Below are positions 8,974-17,751 of a stretch of DNA of 39,016 bases, piece by piece. The notes under the pieces are model-generated. The model saw nothing but the letters and a program-made list of their open reading frames with translations, was not told where the DNA came from and did no database searches. Source of the DNA: Candidatus Methanophagales archaeon (GTDB lineage: Archaea > Halobacteriota > Syntropharchaeia > Alkanophagales > Methanospirareceae); the NCBI GenBank assembly GCA_030602585.1, contig JAUVZJ010000014.1, forward strand, positions 1-39,016. Reading direction: 5' to 3'. The stretch's first letter is position 1. Each line of letters starts with the position of its first letter. The translations under genes and the position numbers were made by a program.

Positions 8974-9963
8974 ATGAAGATACTTATAACTGGGGGATTG
9001 GGGTTCATAGGAAGTAATTTTGTAAGATATATGGTGGAAGAAGTTGGAGTGGATGCTGCTGAAATCACCGTAGTTGACGCCTTAAAATACGGTTCTAACG
9101 AGAACAATTTAAAAGATTTAGAGTATAAATTTGTTAAAGGAGATATTTGCGACTATGATTTGGTAGCTGAACTTGTTAAAGGCGTAGATGCAATAGTTAA
9201 CTTTGCCGCAGAGACACATGTTGATAGGAGCATATCGAATCCTTATGCGTTTATTGAAAGTAACGTGATAGGCACTTACATAATATTGGAGGCGATGCGG
9301 AAAGTCAATCCCGATGCAAAGCTTGTTCATATAAGCACAGATGAGGTGTATGGTGATATAGAGAAAGGTTCTTTCGAGGAAGAAGATAGGTTAAGACCTT
9401 CTTCCCCTTATTCTGCAAGCAAAGCATCTGCTGATATGTTTGTTTTGGCTTATGTGAGGACTTACGGTTTAGATGCCGTGATTACAAGATGCACGAACAA
9501 TTATGGTGCTTATCAATTCCCGGAGAAACTAATTCCCAAAGCGATAATACGAGCAAAAATGGATAAGAAAATACCAATTTACGGAACTGGGAAGAACGTA
9601 AGGGACTGGATTTACGTTAAAGACCACTGTGAGGCTATAAATTTAGTTTTAAAGAGAGGAGAAAAAGGAGAAATTTATAATATCTCAAGTGGGGAGGAGA
9701 AAAGTAATTTGGAGGTGGTAAATAAAATCTTAGACATAATGGGGAAAAAAGACTTGACAGAGTTTGTGGAAGATAGACCAGGTCATGACATCAGGTATAG
9801 CCTGGATTCTTCTAAGATCAGAAGATTGGGTTGGAAGCCAAAACACGGATTTAAAAAAGGGATAAAAGAGACGATTGAATGGTATTTAAACAATGAATGG
9901 TGGTGGACGCCTTTGGCAGATGAAAAGATTTTGCATCCAACACCCTGGAAACTGAGATGGTAA
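8974..9963 (+). CDS. rmlB: dTDP-glucose 4,6-dehydratase
   Basis: The second enzyme of dTDP-rhamnose synthesis, with NAD as tightly bound cofactor. The 329 residues match the family. The motif GGLGFIG is at residues 7-13, the catalytic STDEVYGD has Thr122-Asp123-Glu124 as the dehydratase triad, and Y146-x3-K150 is present. The stretches NFAAETHVDRSI, TRCTNNYGAYQFPEKLIP and VRDWIYVKDHCEAI are diagnostic of RmlB. GGTGAG precedes the ATG. The rmlD start follows one base after the stop. Confidence 0.95.
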   Translation: MKILITGGLGFIGSNFVRYMVEEVGVDAAEITVVDALKYGSNENNLKDLEYKFVKGDICDYDLVAELVKGVDAIVNFAAETHVDRSISNPYAFIESNVIGTYIILEAMRKVNPDAKLVHISTDEVYGDIEKGSFEEEDRLRPSSPYSASKASADMFVLAYVRTYGLDAVITRCTNNYGAYQFPEKLIPKAIIRAKMDKKIPIYGTGKNVRDWIYVKDHCEAINLVLKRGEKGEIYNISSGEEKSNLEVVNKILDIMGKKDLTEFVEDRPGHDIRYSLDSSKIRRLGWKPKHGFKKGIKETIEWYLNNEWWWTPLADEKILHPTPWKLRW

Positions 9964-9964
9964 C

Positions 9965-10846
9965 ATGAGGATTTTCATTACCGGTGGAAGCGGTTTATTA
10001 GGGAGTAAGATTGCCGAAATAGCATTGGAAAGAGAGTATGGAGTTTACGCTGGCTATTGCCATAACAAACCGGAATTTGGCGAGCTATTAAAGCTCGATT
10101 TGGCTAAGGATACCGATTTAGAAGTTATTTACAAGATAAGACCTGAAATTATAATCCATACTGCAGCGCTAACAAATGTTGACGAATGCGAAGCTAACAA
10201 AGGGTCGGCTTACGAGATTAATGTTGAAGGGACAAAAAGAGTTGCAGAGGTTGCAAAGAAATTGGGAGCTTTTCTCGTGTATGTTTCATCAGATTATGTG
10301 TTCTCGGGGGATAAAGGGATGTATAAAGAAGACGACGAGCCGAATCCAGTAGGCTACTATGGATACACAAAATTATTGGGTGAGAAGTATTGCGATTGCA
10401 TAGCAAGACCTTGCGTTATCTATGGTGATAAACCAGCGAGTGGAAAGGTCAATTTTACGCTGTGGCTCATAGATAAGCTCAGGAACAGAGAAGAGGTGAA
10501 AATCGTTACAGACCAATTTATAACACCTACATTAAATACCAGCTTAGCGAGGATGTTGTTAGAAATAGCTGAGAGAGAACTAAAAGGAGTGTTTCACTTA
10601 GCTGGAGCAACAAGAACTTCGAGATATGATTTCGCTTTGCGAATTGCCGATAAATTTGAGTTGGATGAGAATTTAATAATACCATCAAGAATGGAGGAAA
10701 TGAGGTGGGTTGCTTCTCGCCCAAAAGATTCTTCTTTGGATACATCAAAAGCTTTAAGATATTTAAAAGAAAAACCTTACAATTTAGATAGAGCATTAGA
10801 GGTTTTAAAGGAGGAGATGGAAAATGCTAAAAGGAATAGAGATTAA
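9965..10846 (+). CDS. rmlD: dTDP-4-dehydrorhamnose reductase
   Basis: The last enzyme of dTDP-L-rhamnose synthesis, using NAD(P)H. The motif TGGSGLLGSKIAE is at residues 6-18, the conserved HTAALTNVDECE is at 65-76, SSDYVFSG starts at 108, and Y132-x3-K136 is the catalytic pair. The 293-residue length is normal. Its 3' end overlaps the rmlC-like gene by 23 bases, and the AAGGAGG inside rmlD (about 10807-10813) serves as ribosome binding site for that gene. Confidence 0.93.
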   Translation: MRIFITGGSGLLGSKIAEIALEREYGVYAGYCHNKPEFGELLKLDLAKDTDLEVIYKIRPEIIIHTAALTNVDECEANKGSAYEINVEGTKRVAEVAKKLGAFLVYVSSDYVFSGDKGMYKEDDEPNPVGYYGYTKLLGEKYCDCIARPCVIYGDKPASGKVNFTLWLIDKLRNREEVKIVTDQFITPTLNTSLARMLLEIAERELKGVFHLAGATRTSRYDFALRIADKFELDENLIIPSRMEEMRWVASRPKDSSLDTSKALRYLKEKPYNLDRALEVLKEEMENAKRNRD

Positions 10847-11324
10847 GGTGTTGAAGAAGTTTGCAGACGAACGAGGATTTTTTACGGAGATAATGAGAAG
10901 GGACTGGAAAGACGTATTTGAAGAGGAAGTCGTTCAGGCGAACTTTTCGATAAGTTATCCGGGGATGGTGAGGGCGTGGCATCGCCACTTGAGGGGGCAG
11001 GTAGATTGTTTTGTTGTGATTAAGGGGGCGATGAAGATATGCGCATACGATGATGAAACGAAAGAGCTTGATGAAATCATTTCAACAGGAGATAATCAGC
11101 AATTAGCGAGAATACCCGGTCATTACTGGCATGGATTCAAAGTTGAGGGGGATGAAAGAGCATATCTGATTTATTTTGTGAACAGGCTGTATGATTACGA
11201 GAATCCGGATGAGGAGAGGAGACCGTGGAATGATAAAACAATCGTGCCAAAGATAATAAATGGGAAAAAAGATGATATAAGATGCAATAAGCCGTGGGAT
11301 TGGTTCTACCTGCCTTATAAGTAG
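10824..11324 (+). CDS. rmlC: dTDP-4-dehydrorhamnose 3,5-epimerase family protein
   Basis: This small cupin-fold epimerase is expected to act between RmlB and RmlD. Evidence is KFADERGFFTEI at 12-23, which carries the conserved Asp-x-Arg-Gly substrate site, His53 in the active-site strand, and the C-terminal family motif RLYDYENPDEERRPWND. In classical RmlC the histidine strand reads RGxHYQ; here it is RAWHRH, a variant seen in an RmlC-like subgroup, so a different keto-sugar substrate is possible. The surrounding rmlA, rmlB and rmlD genes make the rhamnose role the best assignment. A strong AAGGAGG ribosome binding site sits about ten bases before the ATG. Confidence 0.82.
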   Translation: MLKGIEIKVLKKFADERGFFTEIMRRDWKDVFEEEVVQANFSISYPGMVRAWHRHLRGQVDCFVVIKGAMKICAYDDETKELDEIISTGDNQQLARIPGHYWHGFKVEGDERAYLIYFVNRLYDYENPDEERRPWNDKTIVPKIINGKKDDIRCNKPWDWFYLPYK

Positions 11325-11334
11325 GATAATAATA

Positions 11335-12312
11335 ATGAATGATAAACTTTTAGGAATAAGTGTCGTAATACCGACATACAATGGAAAAAAAACGATAGGT
11401 AAGACCATTGGGTCTATCATAAATCAGGAATATGAAGGAGAAATTGAAGTAATTATTGTGAATGACTATTCAACTGACAGCACATTAAAAGTTGTGCAGC
11501 AGTATCCCGTAAAGATAATAAATAATGATAAGAATTTAGGATTGGCTTATTCCGTAAATAAAGGTGTGAAAGCTGCTAAGCATGAGATTGTTTCCGTGAT
11601 TCATGAAGATATACTATTGACTGACAAAGAATGGTTCAAGAAATCAGTCCCTTATCTTACGGAAGGAGTTGCGGTAGTTTCTTCACCTGTGATATTACCA
11701 AGTGAAATCTATGAGAGATTTGGGTTCTGGGAGAAGGCTTTATTCTCATGGGATTTGAAAGAGGATTATGAAAACACTGTGGAAATTTGCACAGACGGGT
11801 ATAATGAATTCAAAAACGTCATTTTCAAGAAAGATATTTTCCTGAAGTTTGGAGGATTAGATGGAGATATATACAGAGCGGCTTGTGAGGATGTGGATTT
11901 GAGTATGAAACTGTTTAAGGCGGGGTATAAGATGGTCTCGGTTCCGACGTCGGTATATCATCTGCATTCCTCTCGTGCAGCTAAGCTCTCGAAGATATTG
12001 TTTGAATACCGCCCTCGCTTATCTGAGGGACAAGGCGTTTTGTTCAGGAAGTATAGATTCCGGGCTTGGGAAATGAATAATCAAATTTTCAAAACCTTTG
12101 CAGGTATCGCACTATCCATTCCCTCAAATTTCATTCGCATACTCGGAGCTGTTTACATCATTGCAATAATTTTTGGTAATGCAGTAAGGGCTTTTAAAGT
12201 TATGAAAGACCCTAAAGTGTTTATATTGATACCGCCCATAAAACTTTTAGATTACTTATTAGATGTAATTTACTTCTGGAAGGGATTTATAACAGGGAGA
12301 CAGAGGAAATGA
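11335..12312 (+). CDS. glycosyltransferase family 2, membrane-associated
   Basis: A 325-residue GT-A enzyme. The N-terminus SVVIPTYNGKKTIGKTI and VIIVNDYSTDSTLKVV are the nucleotide-sugar-binding strands; HEDILLTDKEW takes the position of the metal-binding acidic motif; CEDVDLSMKLFKAGYKMVSVP is the acceptor-side ED motif. One or two hydrophobic segments near residues 260-310 should tether it to the membrane. This pattern resembles rhamnosyltransferase-type GT2 proteins, which fits the rml genes just before it, but the donor is not proven. It overlaps the next GT2 by four bases. Confidence 0.82.
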   Translation: MNDKLLGISVVIPTYNGKKTIGKTIGSIINQEYEGEIEVIIVNDYSTDSTLKVVQQYPVKIINNDKNLGLAYSVNKGVKAAKHEIVSVIHEDILLTDKEWFKKSVPYLTEGVAVVSSPVILPSEIYERFGFWEKALFSWDLKEDYENTVEICTDGYNEFKNVIFKKDIFLKFGGLDGDIYRAACEDVDLSMKLFKAGYKMVSVPTSVYHLHSSRAAKLSKILFEYRPRLSEGQGVLFRKYRFRAWEMNNQIFKTFAGIALSIPSNFIRILGAVYIIAIIFGNAVRAFKVMKDPKVFILIPPIKLLDYLLDVIYFWKGFITGRQRK

Positions 12313-13178
12313 AACTAATAATTACAATCCCGGCATATAACGAAGGAGAGACTATTGGCGATGTGATTCATGGGATTAAACAAATAGTGGATAAAACAGA
12401 ATACGAATACAATATAATTGTTGTGAATGATGGTTCGACTGATAACACCGTTAATATCGCAAAAACTTCGGGTGCATTAGTTTATTCACATCCATACAAT
12501 TATGGTTTAGCAGAAACTTTCAGGACCGAGATAGAAAAAGCTTTGGAGAACAATGCGGAGATAATTGTTCATATAGATGCGGATGGGCAATATAGACCAG
12601 AAGAAATTCCTGAATTAATAAAACTAATAGAGAAAGGAGAAGCTGATTTGGTGTTAGGCTCAAGGTTTATGGGAACTATTGAAAAAATGTCAATTGTAAA
12701 AAAATTGGGCAATATTGCCTTTTCAAAAGTTGTTTCCCAGATAAGTGGAATGAAAATAACAGACGCACAGACGGGGTTTAGAGCATTTACAAGAGAACTC
12801 GCTGAAAAAATCACGATTATTTCTACACACACATATACACAAGAACAAATAATAAAGGCGGTTAGGAATAAGTTTAAGGTGAAAGAAGTGCCGATTTATT
12901 TTGCAAAAAGAAGAGCAGGTAGGAGTAGATTGATGTCGAACCCGTTTGAGTTTGCAATTAAGGCGGGGATTAATTTATTGAGAATATATAGAGATTATGA
13001 GCCATTAAAGTTTTTTGGCGTAGTGGGGTTTGTTTTAATATTAATTGCCGTATCAACGTATCTTTATAGTATTTTTATCTTGGGTAAACTTATGGATATA
13101 ACGGTTATAGTTCTTATTTTAGCAGGAATTCAGATAATATTATTTGGTTTTTTGGCAGAGATGGTGAGAAAAAGGTGA
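12309..13178 (+). CDS. glycosyltransferase family 2, polyprenyl-phosphate sugar synthase type
   Basis: A 289-residue DPM1/AglJ-like enzyme that likely transfers a sugar to dolichyl phosphate. The start IPAYNEGETIGDVI, the nucleotide site VVNDGSTDNTV (39-48), the metal motif D90-A-D92 in IDADGQYRPEEI, LGSRFMG and DAQTGFRAFTRELAE are all in the expected order. Two transmembrane helices at about 232-285 anchor the C-terminus. The start overlaps the previous GT2 stop (ATGA-type), and the following gene starts inside its stop codon. Confidence 0.87.
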   Translation: MKLIITIPAYNEGETIGDVIHGIKQIVDKTEYEYNIIVVNDGSTDNTVNIAKTSGALVYSHPYNYGLAETFRTEIEKALENNAEIIVHIDADGQYRPEEIPELIKLIEKGEADLVLGSRFMGTIEKMSIVKKLGNIAFSKVVSQISGMKITDAQTGFRAFTRELAEKITIISTHTYTQEQIIKAVRNKFKVKEVPIYFAKRRAGRSRLMSNPFEFAIKAGINLLRIYRDYEPLKFFGVVGFVLILIAVSTYLYSIFILGKLMDITVIVLILAGIQIILFGFLAEMVRKR

Positions 13179-14440
13179 CAAATGACAAAGGGGTGCATAA
13201 TTTTAAAGATTTGGATTCTGAACTCTGCACCTTTTGTGGCACGTGCGTAGGTGTATGTTCTCAAAATTCATTAATCGCTAAAGATGAAAAAATTTATTTG
13301 GTAGGCAAATGTAAATCTTGTGAACTCTGTTATAATGCATGTCCTGGTAGAGAAGTTGCTTTCTCCAAATTAAATGCGCATCTTTTTGAATCTTCACAAA
13401 GAGGGAGGTATATCGGTGTTTACAAATCAATTTATGTGGCATATTCAAGAGATATAAAAATAAGAAACAATGCATCTTCTGGTGGTGTCGTAACATCATT
13501 ATTAATTTTCTTATTGGATAAAGGTCTAATTGATGGAGCTATCGTTGTGTGCATGAAAGATGAAGAACCATGGAATTACGAAGTAAAAATTGCGAGAACA
13601 AAAACAGAGATTTTGAAAGCTTCACAATCTAAATACTCTTTAGTTCCACTAAATGCGATTTTAAGTAAAATAAGGGAAGAAGAAGGTAATTTTGCCCTTG
13701 TGGGTTTACCCTGCCACATCCATGGCATTAGAAAGCTTCAGATGATAGGATGGGAACATAGTGATAAGATTAAATATTTAATTGGTCTATTTTGTGGTTT
13801 TAACATGCATTTATCCGCAACAAATTATCTTATCAATAAATTAGGGGTTGAAAAAGGAGATATAGTAAGTCTCCAATACAGAGGGGGCAATTATCCAGGT
13901 GGCTTCCTTATAAAAACAAAAAAAGGCAATGAAAAGTTCCTTGAGAAGTTTTATTATAATCTCTTGAACCTCATGTATGTTCCTAAGAGATGTCTACTTT
14001 GTGCAGACCTTATGGATGAACTTGCAGATATTTCTGTAGGTGATGCATGGATTAAAGGTATTGATAAAAATGGATGGTCAACAGTTATAGTTAGAACCGA
14101 AAAAGGGCAATCCTTGTTTAATGGGGCAGTAAACCACAATTATTTGGGCTATAAAAAAATTTCAAGAGAAGATTTATTAAAATCACATTCACATTTAATA
14201 AGATACAAAAAAAGAAGTATTTTTGTCAGGTTAAATCTAAGTAAAATAAAACCAATATACGATTTGGCGGCTCCCAATATGAGAATACGCGAATATATTT
14301 CTGGCTTTCTCTTTTTTTGTTTAGTTAAAATCCTAAGCGATGATTATGTTAAAAAGGTTATATGTATTTTACCACTAAACTTACTTGGGATGATGGCATA
14401 TTTAGCCAAATATATAAAGGGAAGGGGTGGCATAGAATGA
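13175..14440 (+). CDS. FrhB/coenzyme F420 hydrogenase-dehydrogenase beta-subunit family protein
   Basis: The start is GTG, overlapping the previous stop. Two bacterial-type 4Fe-4S ferredoxin motifs open the protein: Cys18, 21, 24, 28 and Cys46, 49, 52, 56. The flavin-binding FrhB N and C domains follow (NASSGGVVTSLLIFLLDKG, LVGLPCHIHGIRKLQ, GLFCGFN, CLLCADLMDELADISVGDAW). The 421-residue length is normal for the family. Relatives include F420-reducing hydrogenase and dehydrogenase beta subunits and a branch found in polysaccharide gene clusters near pyruvyl transferases. Here it probably carries electrons from F420H2 or ferredoxin to a glycan-modifying reaction; the partner is unknown. It overlaps the next gene by ATGA. 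Confidence 0.85.
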   Translation: MTNDKGVHNFKDLDSELCTFCGTCVGVCSQNSLIAKDEKIYLVGKCKSCELCYNACPGREVAFSKLNAHLFESSQRGRYIGVYKSIYVAYSRDIKIRNNASSGGVVTSLLIFLLDKGLIDGAIVVCMKDEEPWNYEVKIARTKTEILKASQSKYSLVPLNAILSKIREEEGNFALVGLPCHIHGIRKLQMIGWEHSDKIKYLIGLFCGFNMHLSATNYLINKLGVEKGDIVSLQYRGGNYPGGFLIKTKKGNEKFLEKFYYNLLNLMYVPKRCLLCADLMDELADISVGDAWIKGIDKNGWSTVIVRTEKGQSLFNGAVNHNYLGYKKISREDLLKSHSHLIRYKKRSIFVRLNLSKIKPIYDLAAPNMRIREYISGFLFFCLVKILSDDYVKKVICILPLNLLGMMAYLAKYIKGRGGIE

Positions 14441-16059
14441 ACGAAAATGGATACCAAACTTATGTTTTAAATAACGTGCCACGACTATTGAGTCATCTGA
14501 ATAGAGATAAAAATTCTCTGACATATGGTTGCTTTGATAGAAACTATTGGCATTACAAGATAAGAGACTTCCCATCAATGGTTCTTCAACAAGGTTCTTT
14601 AACTTTAGCCTTACTTTACTCAAATAACTTTGAAGGAAATATTTATTACAAAAACGAAAAAATTAAGGAGTGGGCTGTAGCATCTATATATTTTTGGATA
14701 GAAAACCAATTAAAGGATGGTTCTTTCAATGAATATTGGCCAAACGAACATGGATACCCTCCAACCGTATTTTCTTTATATAGCACCTCGGAGACATATA
14801 GGCTATTACATGCTTTTATTGACAAACAAGACGACTTAGAAAAGGCGTTAATTAAATCGTGCAACTTTATTTCTAAACATGATGAAAAGGGGGCACAGAA
14901 CCAAGAAATAGCGTCTATTGCTGCGTTATATAGCGTGTATTTATCAATTAAAGAAGAGTGGTTATTAAAAATTATTGATGAAAAAGTGAAGCGAATTCTT
15001 GAAAGACAGTCACATGAAGGGTGGTTCTCCGAATATAATGGTGCTGATATTGGGTATCTGAGCGTATCACTTGGTTATCTTGCTGAGTATTACAAATCGA
15101 GTCAAGATAAAAGAGTTTTTCCTGCTTTAAAAAGAATTGTTGATTTTATGCAGTTCTTTATACATCCAGATTGTACAGCTGGAGGAGATTATGGGAGTAG
15201 AAATACTGAATACGTCCTTCCAAATGGGTTAGGAATTCTGGCACCTGAATATCCACTGGCTGGTGCCATAGCTGATAAATTATTAAATAATTTGGTAAAT
15301 TATCAAATTCTTCCTAACACAGTGGATGACAGATATCTCTCTCATTATTTCTTACATTCTTATGTTAGTGCACTACTTAATTATAACCCCAGAAGTAATA
15401 TGCCAAGACTTCCATGTGAAACAAAATGTGAACAATATTTCAGAGATGCGGGGTTATACATCATAAATAACGGGAATTATTATGCCATTTTAGGATTATC
15501 GAAAGGTGGAATTTTAAAAGTTTTTTCGCAAGGAAAGGAAATTCTGAATGACTGTGGTTACATAGCAAAAACCTCTAAAAACAAACTTATTACAACTAAT
15601 TGGATTGATCAAAATTACAAAAAAGAAAAGAATGGGAGCACCTTTACCATTTCAGGTAATTTCCACTTAATATCACAACATTTGCCTACCCCCTTAAAGC
15701 ATTTCTTACTAAGGGGCACGTCAAGTATATTCGGTAAGCGACTTATACCTGTTTTGAAAAAGCGACTAATAACCAGAGATATAACAGTGCCAGTTACTTT
15801 TAAAAGAAAAGTGACTTTTCATGGTGAAAGAATAAGTATCAATGATATTATTACTTCGGAACACACATTAAAAGAAGTTTCTACATCCGATGGTCTTTCT
15901 TTCCGATACGTTCCATCATCTAAATATTTTCAAATTAACGAAATTAAGAGAATAAATATAGATAAAATTTTCGGAAATATTAGGAAAATTGAGATCAAAA
16001 AGGGGATAGATTGTATAAATGGAAAATATTCAATTTCATGTGCCACCTTTGACAAATGA
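14437..16059 (+). CDS. alpha/alpha-toroid plus heparinase II/III-like protein of unknown function
   Basis: The frame is open from 14362, but the ATG at 14437 sits in an ATGA overlap with the preceding stop and is preferred, giving 540 residues. The first 330 residues have repeated helical segments with Trp/Tyr-Gly-rich turns (ENQLKDGSFNEYWP, ERQSHEGWFSEYNGADIGYL) like prenyltransferase/polysaccharide-lyase toroids. The remainder looks beta-rich, as in heparinase II/III C-domains. No signal peptide is visible, so it probably acts in the cytoplasm or on a membrane-bound intermediate. It is coupled to the FrhB-like gene and ends the plus-strand glycan operon. Function is not assigned; a lyase, epimerase or glycan-processing role is inferred. 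Confidence 0.7.
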   Translation: MNENGYQTYVLNNVPRLLSHLNRDKNSLTYGCFDRNYWHYKIRDFPSMVLQQGSLTLALLYSNNFEGNIYYKNEKIKEWAVASIYFWIENQLKDGSFNEYWPNEHGYPPTVFSLYSTSETYRLLHAFIDKQDDLEKALIKSCNFISKHDEKGAQNQEIASIAALYSVYLSIKEEWLLKIIDEKVKRILERQSHEGWFSEYNGADIGYLSVSLGYLAEYYKSSQDKRVFPALKRIVDFMQFFIHPDCTAGGDYGSRNTEYVLPNGLGILAPEYPLAGAIADKLLNNLVNYQILPNTVDDRYLSHYFLHSYVSALLNYNPRSNMPRLPCETKCEQYFRDAGLYIINNGNYYAILGLSKGGILKVFSQGKEILNDCGYIAKTSKNKLITTNWIDQNYKKEKNGSTFTISGNFHLISQHLPTPLKHFLLRGTSSIFGKRLIPVLKKRLITRDITVPVTFKRKVTFHGERISINDIITSEHTLKEVSTSDGLSFRYVPSSKYFQINEIKRINIDKIFGNIRKIEIKKGIDCINGKYSISCATFDK

Positions 16060-16071
16060 GAATCCTACATG

Positions 16072-16091
16072 AAAGGAAATTAAATTTCTTT
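16072..16091. terminator. short palindrome between convergent genes
   Basis: AAAG-AAATT and AATTT-CTTT arms form a near-perfect palindrome with one extra base and a one-base loop, in the 20-base gap between two convergent genes and overlapping the minus-strand stop codon. It could help end transcription in both directions, but archaeal termination relies mostly on T-runs and the signal is weak. Confidence 0.25.
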
Positions 16092-16991
16092 GAGCAGCAT
16101 TCTCATAAAAGGAATACCCAGCAAAGACAAAAGCCAATACCTAAAAATGGAGAACAAGATACCAACACCTAACAGTTTTTCTGGAGTGGCAAAACCAGAA
16201 AAAAGAAAAATAATAGCAGCGTCACGAGTTCCCATACCACCTAATGTAACGGGAATCAACCCAATGAAAATCGCAACTGGTATATTAGCCATAGCGAATA
16301 GTAAGGGAAGGCTAATACCTAATGCATAGAAGAATGTTATGGTTTGTACTATTGATATAAACCAAATTAAAAGGGAATAAGAGAGAATAATCGAAAATAC
16401 TTTCTTATCTTTCGTTAGTAATTTCGTAGAAAGAATCAAATTTTGAATTTTATCATCCCATGAGCTTTTTATCGGCAAACGGAAATTAAAACCATCACGC
16501 ACGAGAAGAAATATTGCAATTATGAAAATGAGAATGACTAACACAATAAAAGCTAACTCATATTTCTTATAAAACGTCATGCCAATTAAAGAAAACAAAA
16601 CAAGTGCGAGAACGTCAAACATTCGTTCGGTTATTACGCTGCCAACTGTTTTACTGGCTGGAATTTTATCTTTTAAATAATATGCCTTGATAACATCGCC
16701 TGACTTGGAAGGAGTGATAGAAGTTAAAGGAAAAGCAGCCATTATCAAGATAAAGCATTCTTTATACTGGAAGTTATAGCCCATCGTTTCTAAAATTGTT
16801 TGCCACCGCTTCGCTGTGATGAGTATGACTACAAATAACAACAAAAGCGCTATAAACAGATAAAAAGGGTTAGCATGCGATAATACTTCTAGAACCGAGT
16901 AGAAATCTATTTTTGTGAATATGAAGTAGAAAATGGCTATTGTGATTGCGAATACAAAAACCATTCTCAATGATGCTCTATATCTTATCAC
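16080..16991 (-). CDS. AglD-like / lysylphosphatidylglycerol synthase transmembrane family protein (UPF0104)
   Basis: A 303-residue membrane protein with about eight hydrophobic segments. The N-terminal pattern (one helix, then KIDFYSVLEVLSHANPFYLF), the middle PLTSITPSKSGDVIKAYYLK with the conserved Pro-Ser-x-x-Gly-Asp, and the end IPVTLGGMGTRDAAIIFLF with the conserved GGxGxRD match the flippase-like UPF0104 family. Members are found near glycan genes in archaea and may move or modify lipid-linked intermediates. The start overlaps by 14 bases with a shortened AlbA_2 gene on the same strand. Function is inferred from the family only. Confidence 0.82.
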   Translation of the reverse strand: MIRYRASLRMVFVFAITIAIFYFIFTKIDFYSVLEVLSHANPFYLFIALLLLFVVILITAKRWQTILETMGYNFQYKECFILIMAAFPLTSITPSKSGDVIKAYYLKDKIPASKTVGSVITERMFDVLALVLFSLIGMTFYKKYELAFIVLVILIFIIAIFLLVRDGFNFRLPIKSSWDDKIQNLILSTKLLTKDKKVFSIILSYSLLIWFISIVQTITFFYALGISLPLLFAMANIPVAIFIGLIPVTLGGMGTRDAAIIFLFSGFATPEKLLGVGILFSIFRYWLLSLLGIPFMRMLLKEI

Positions 16992-17517
16992 TTCTAATCA
17001 CCACTTTTTTCGCCCACCATGAGTTTTTCGTGAGTTTTTTCTTACTTTCGTGAGGTGATTCTGATGCTCTATAAGCCGTAGATTTTGCACATCTTAATTT
17101 TGTCTGCAAGAAAAACTTCTGAGGCTCTTTGCCAAATAATAGAATCGCAGCATTTGTCAATTTATTATTTTTAACCCTTTTATAAGCATGATTTTTGAAG
17201 AATACTGGCTTTTCTGCACTTTCTTTTACTTCAATCACAATAATCTTCTTTCCTCCGGCATCCAAAACCTTCATAGAAGGAAAAATCGCCGGGTCGGTAT
17301 TTCTTTTGATGTAATTCGCCAGTTCTTCTAAGGTATTTCTTCCGATATCAACGCCAATGACCTTTCCATCATTTGAAACTCCTACTAATATCAAGCCGCC
17401 ACTCGCATTAGAAAAAGCGGAAACTGCCTTACCGATTTCTTCTTTGAGTCGCAATGATTCTTTAAACTCCAAACCTTCATTTTCTCCTCCTGATATTAAT
17501 TTTAGCATATCGTTCAT
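16978..17517 (-). pseudogene. AlbA_2 (Schlafen/AAA_4-type) domain protein, internally deleted and 3' truncated
   Basis: The N-terminal 115 residues are a good AlbA_2 domain: ENEGLEFKESL, AVSAFSNASGGLILVGVSN, GKVIGVDI, and KKIIVIEVKESAEKPVFFKNHAYKRV. Directly after YKRV the frame continues with NNKLTNAAILLFGKEPQKFF, a segment that in full-length relatives lies about 50-80 residues further on, so an internal stretch appears deleted in frame. After LQTKLRCA the expected continuation is lost and an unrelated basic tail of about 35 residues ends the frame; usual length is above 400. Full proteins are helix-turn-helix transcription regulators or ATP-binding proteins. It may still make a small AlbA_2-only protein. 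Confidence 0.65.
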
Positions 17518-17573
17518 CTTATATCTTTATCCGGTTTTTATTCACCTAAATATTACCACTCTAAAAATATTTA

Positions 17574-17675
17574 CCATCGTTTTGCTACAATTGGTATGTA
17601 TGTAAATAACAACGAGAGCGCCAACTGCTCCAAAGGCTTCAAAATGCCCTCCTCATATATCGTGTTTGTTTTCAT
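17574..17675 (-). pseudogene. remnant of a DUF104-type antitoxin
   Basis: Starting at an ATG (17673-17675), the minus strand reads MKTNTIYEEGILKPLEQLAL. This is the strongly conserved opening of DUF104 (AF2212-like) antitoxins, usually MxxIxAIYEnGVLKPLExLxL. The frame then departs from the family (SLLFTYIPIVAKRW) and stops at about 34 residues, where intact members have about 60-75. The C-terminal half is missing, so it is probably inactive. No PIN-domain partner is next to it. Confidence 0.6.
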
Positions 17676-17716
17676 CTTCGTCACCAAAACTAAGTTCATC
17701 TTCATACAATAAACAA

Positions 17717-17726
17717 TATATTTAAA
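17717..17726 (+). promoter_or_regulatory. TATA box of the GT-C-like membrane protein gene
   Basis: TATATTTAAA lies 26-35 bases before the ATG at 17752, the spacing expected when transcription starts at or next to the start codon. A second AT-rich box (CTATATAAAG, 17738-17746) is too close to the ATG to serve. The transcript is probably leaderless. Confidence 0.5.
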
Positions 17727-17751
17727 GTGCAAATACCTATATAAAGAAGCC

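Noticed and set aside
14362-14436. 25 extra codons before the toroid protein
   Set aside because: This part lies within the FrhB-like gene and has no ribosome binding site; the ATGA-linked ATG at 14437 is better.
17034-17072. Repeated TTTCGTGAG segments at the end of the AlbA_2 frame
   Set aside because: Two short imperfect copies only; no CRISPR-like spacing and no IS end nearby.
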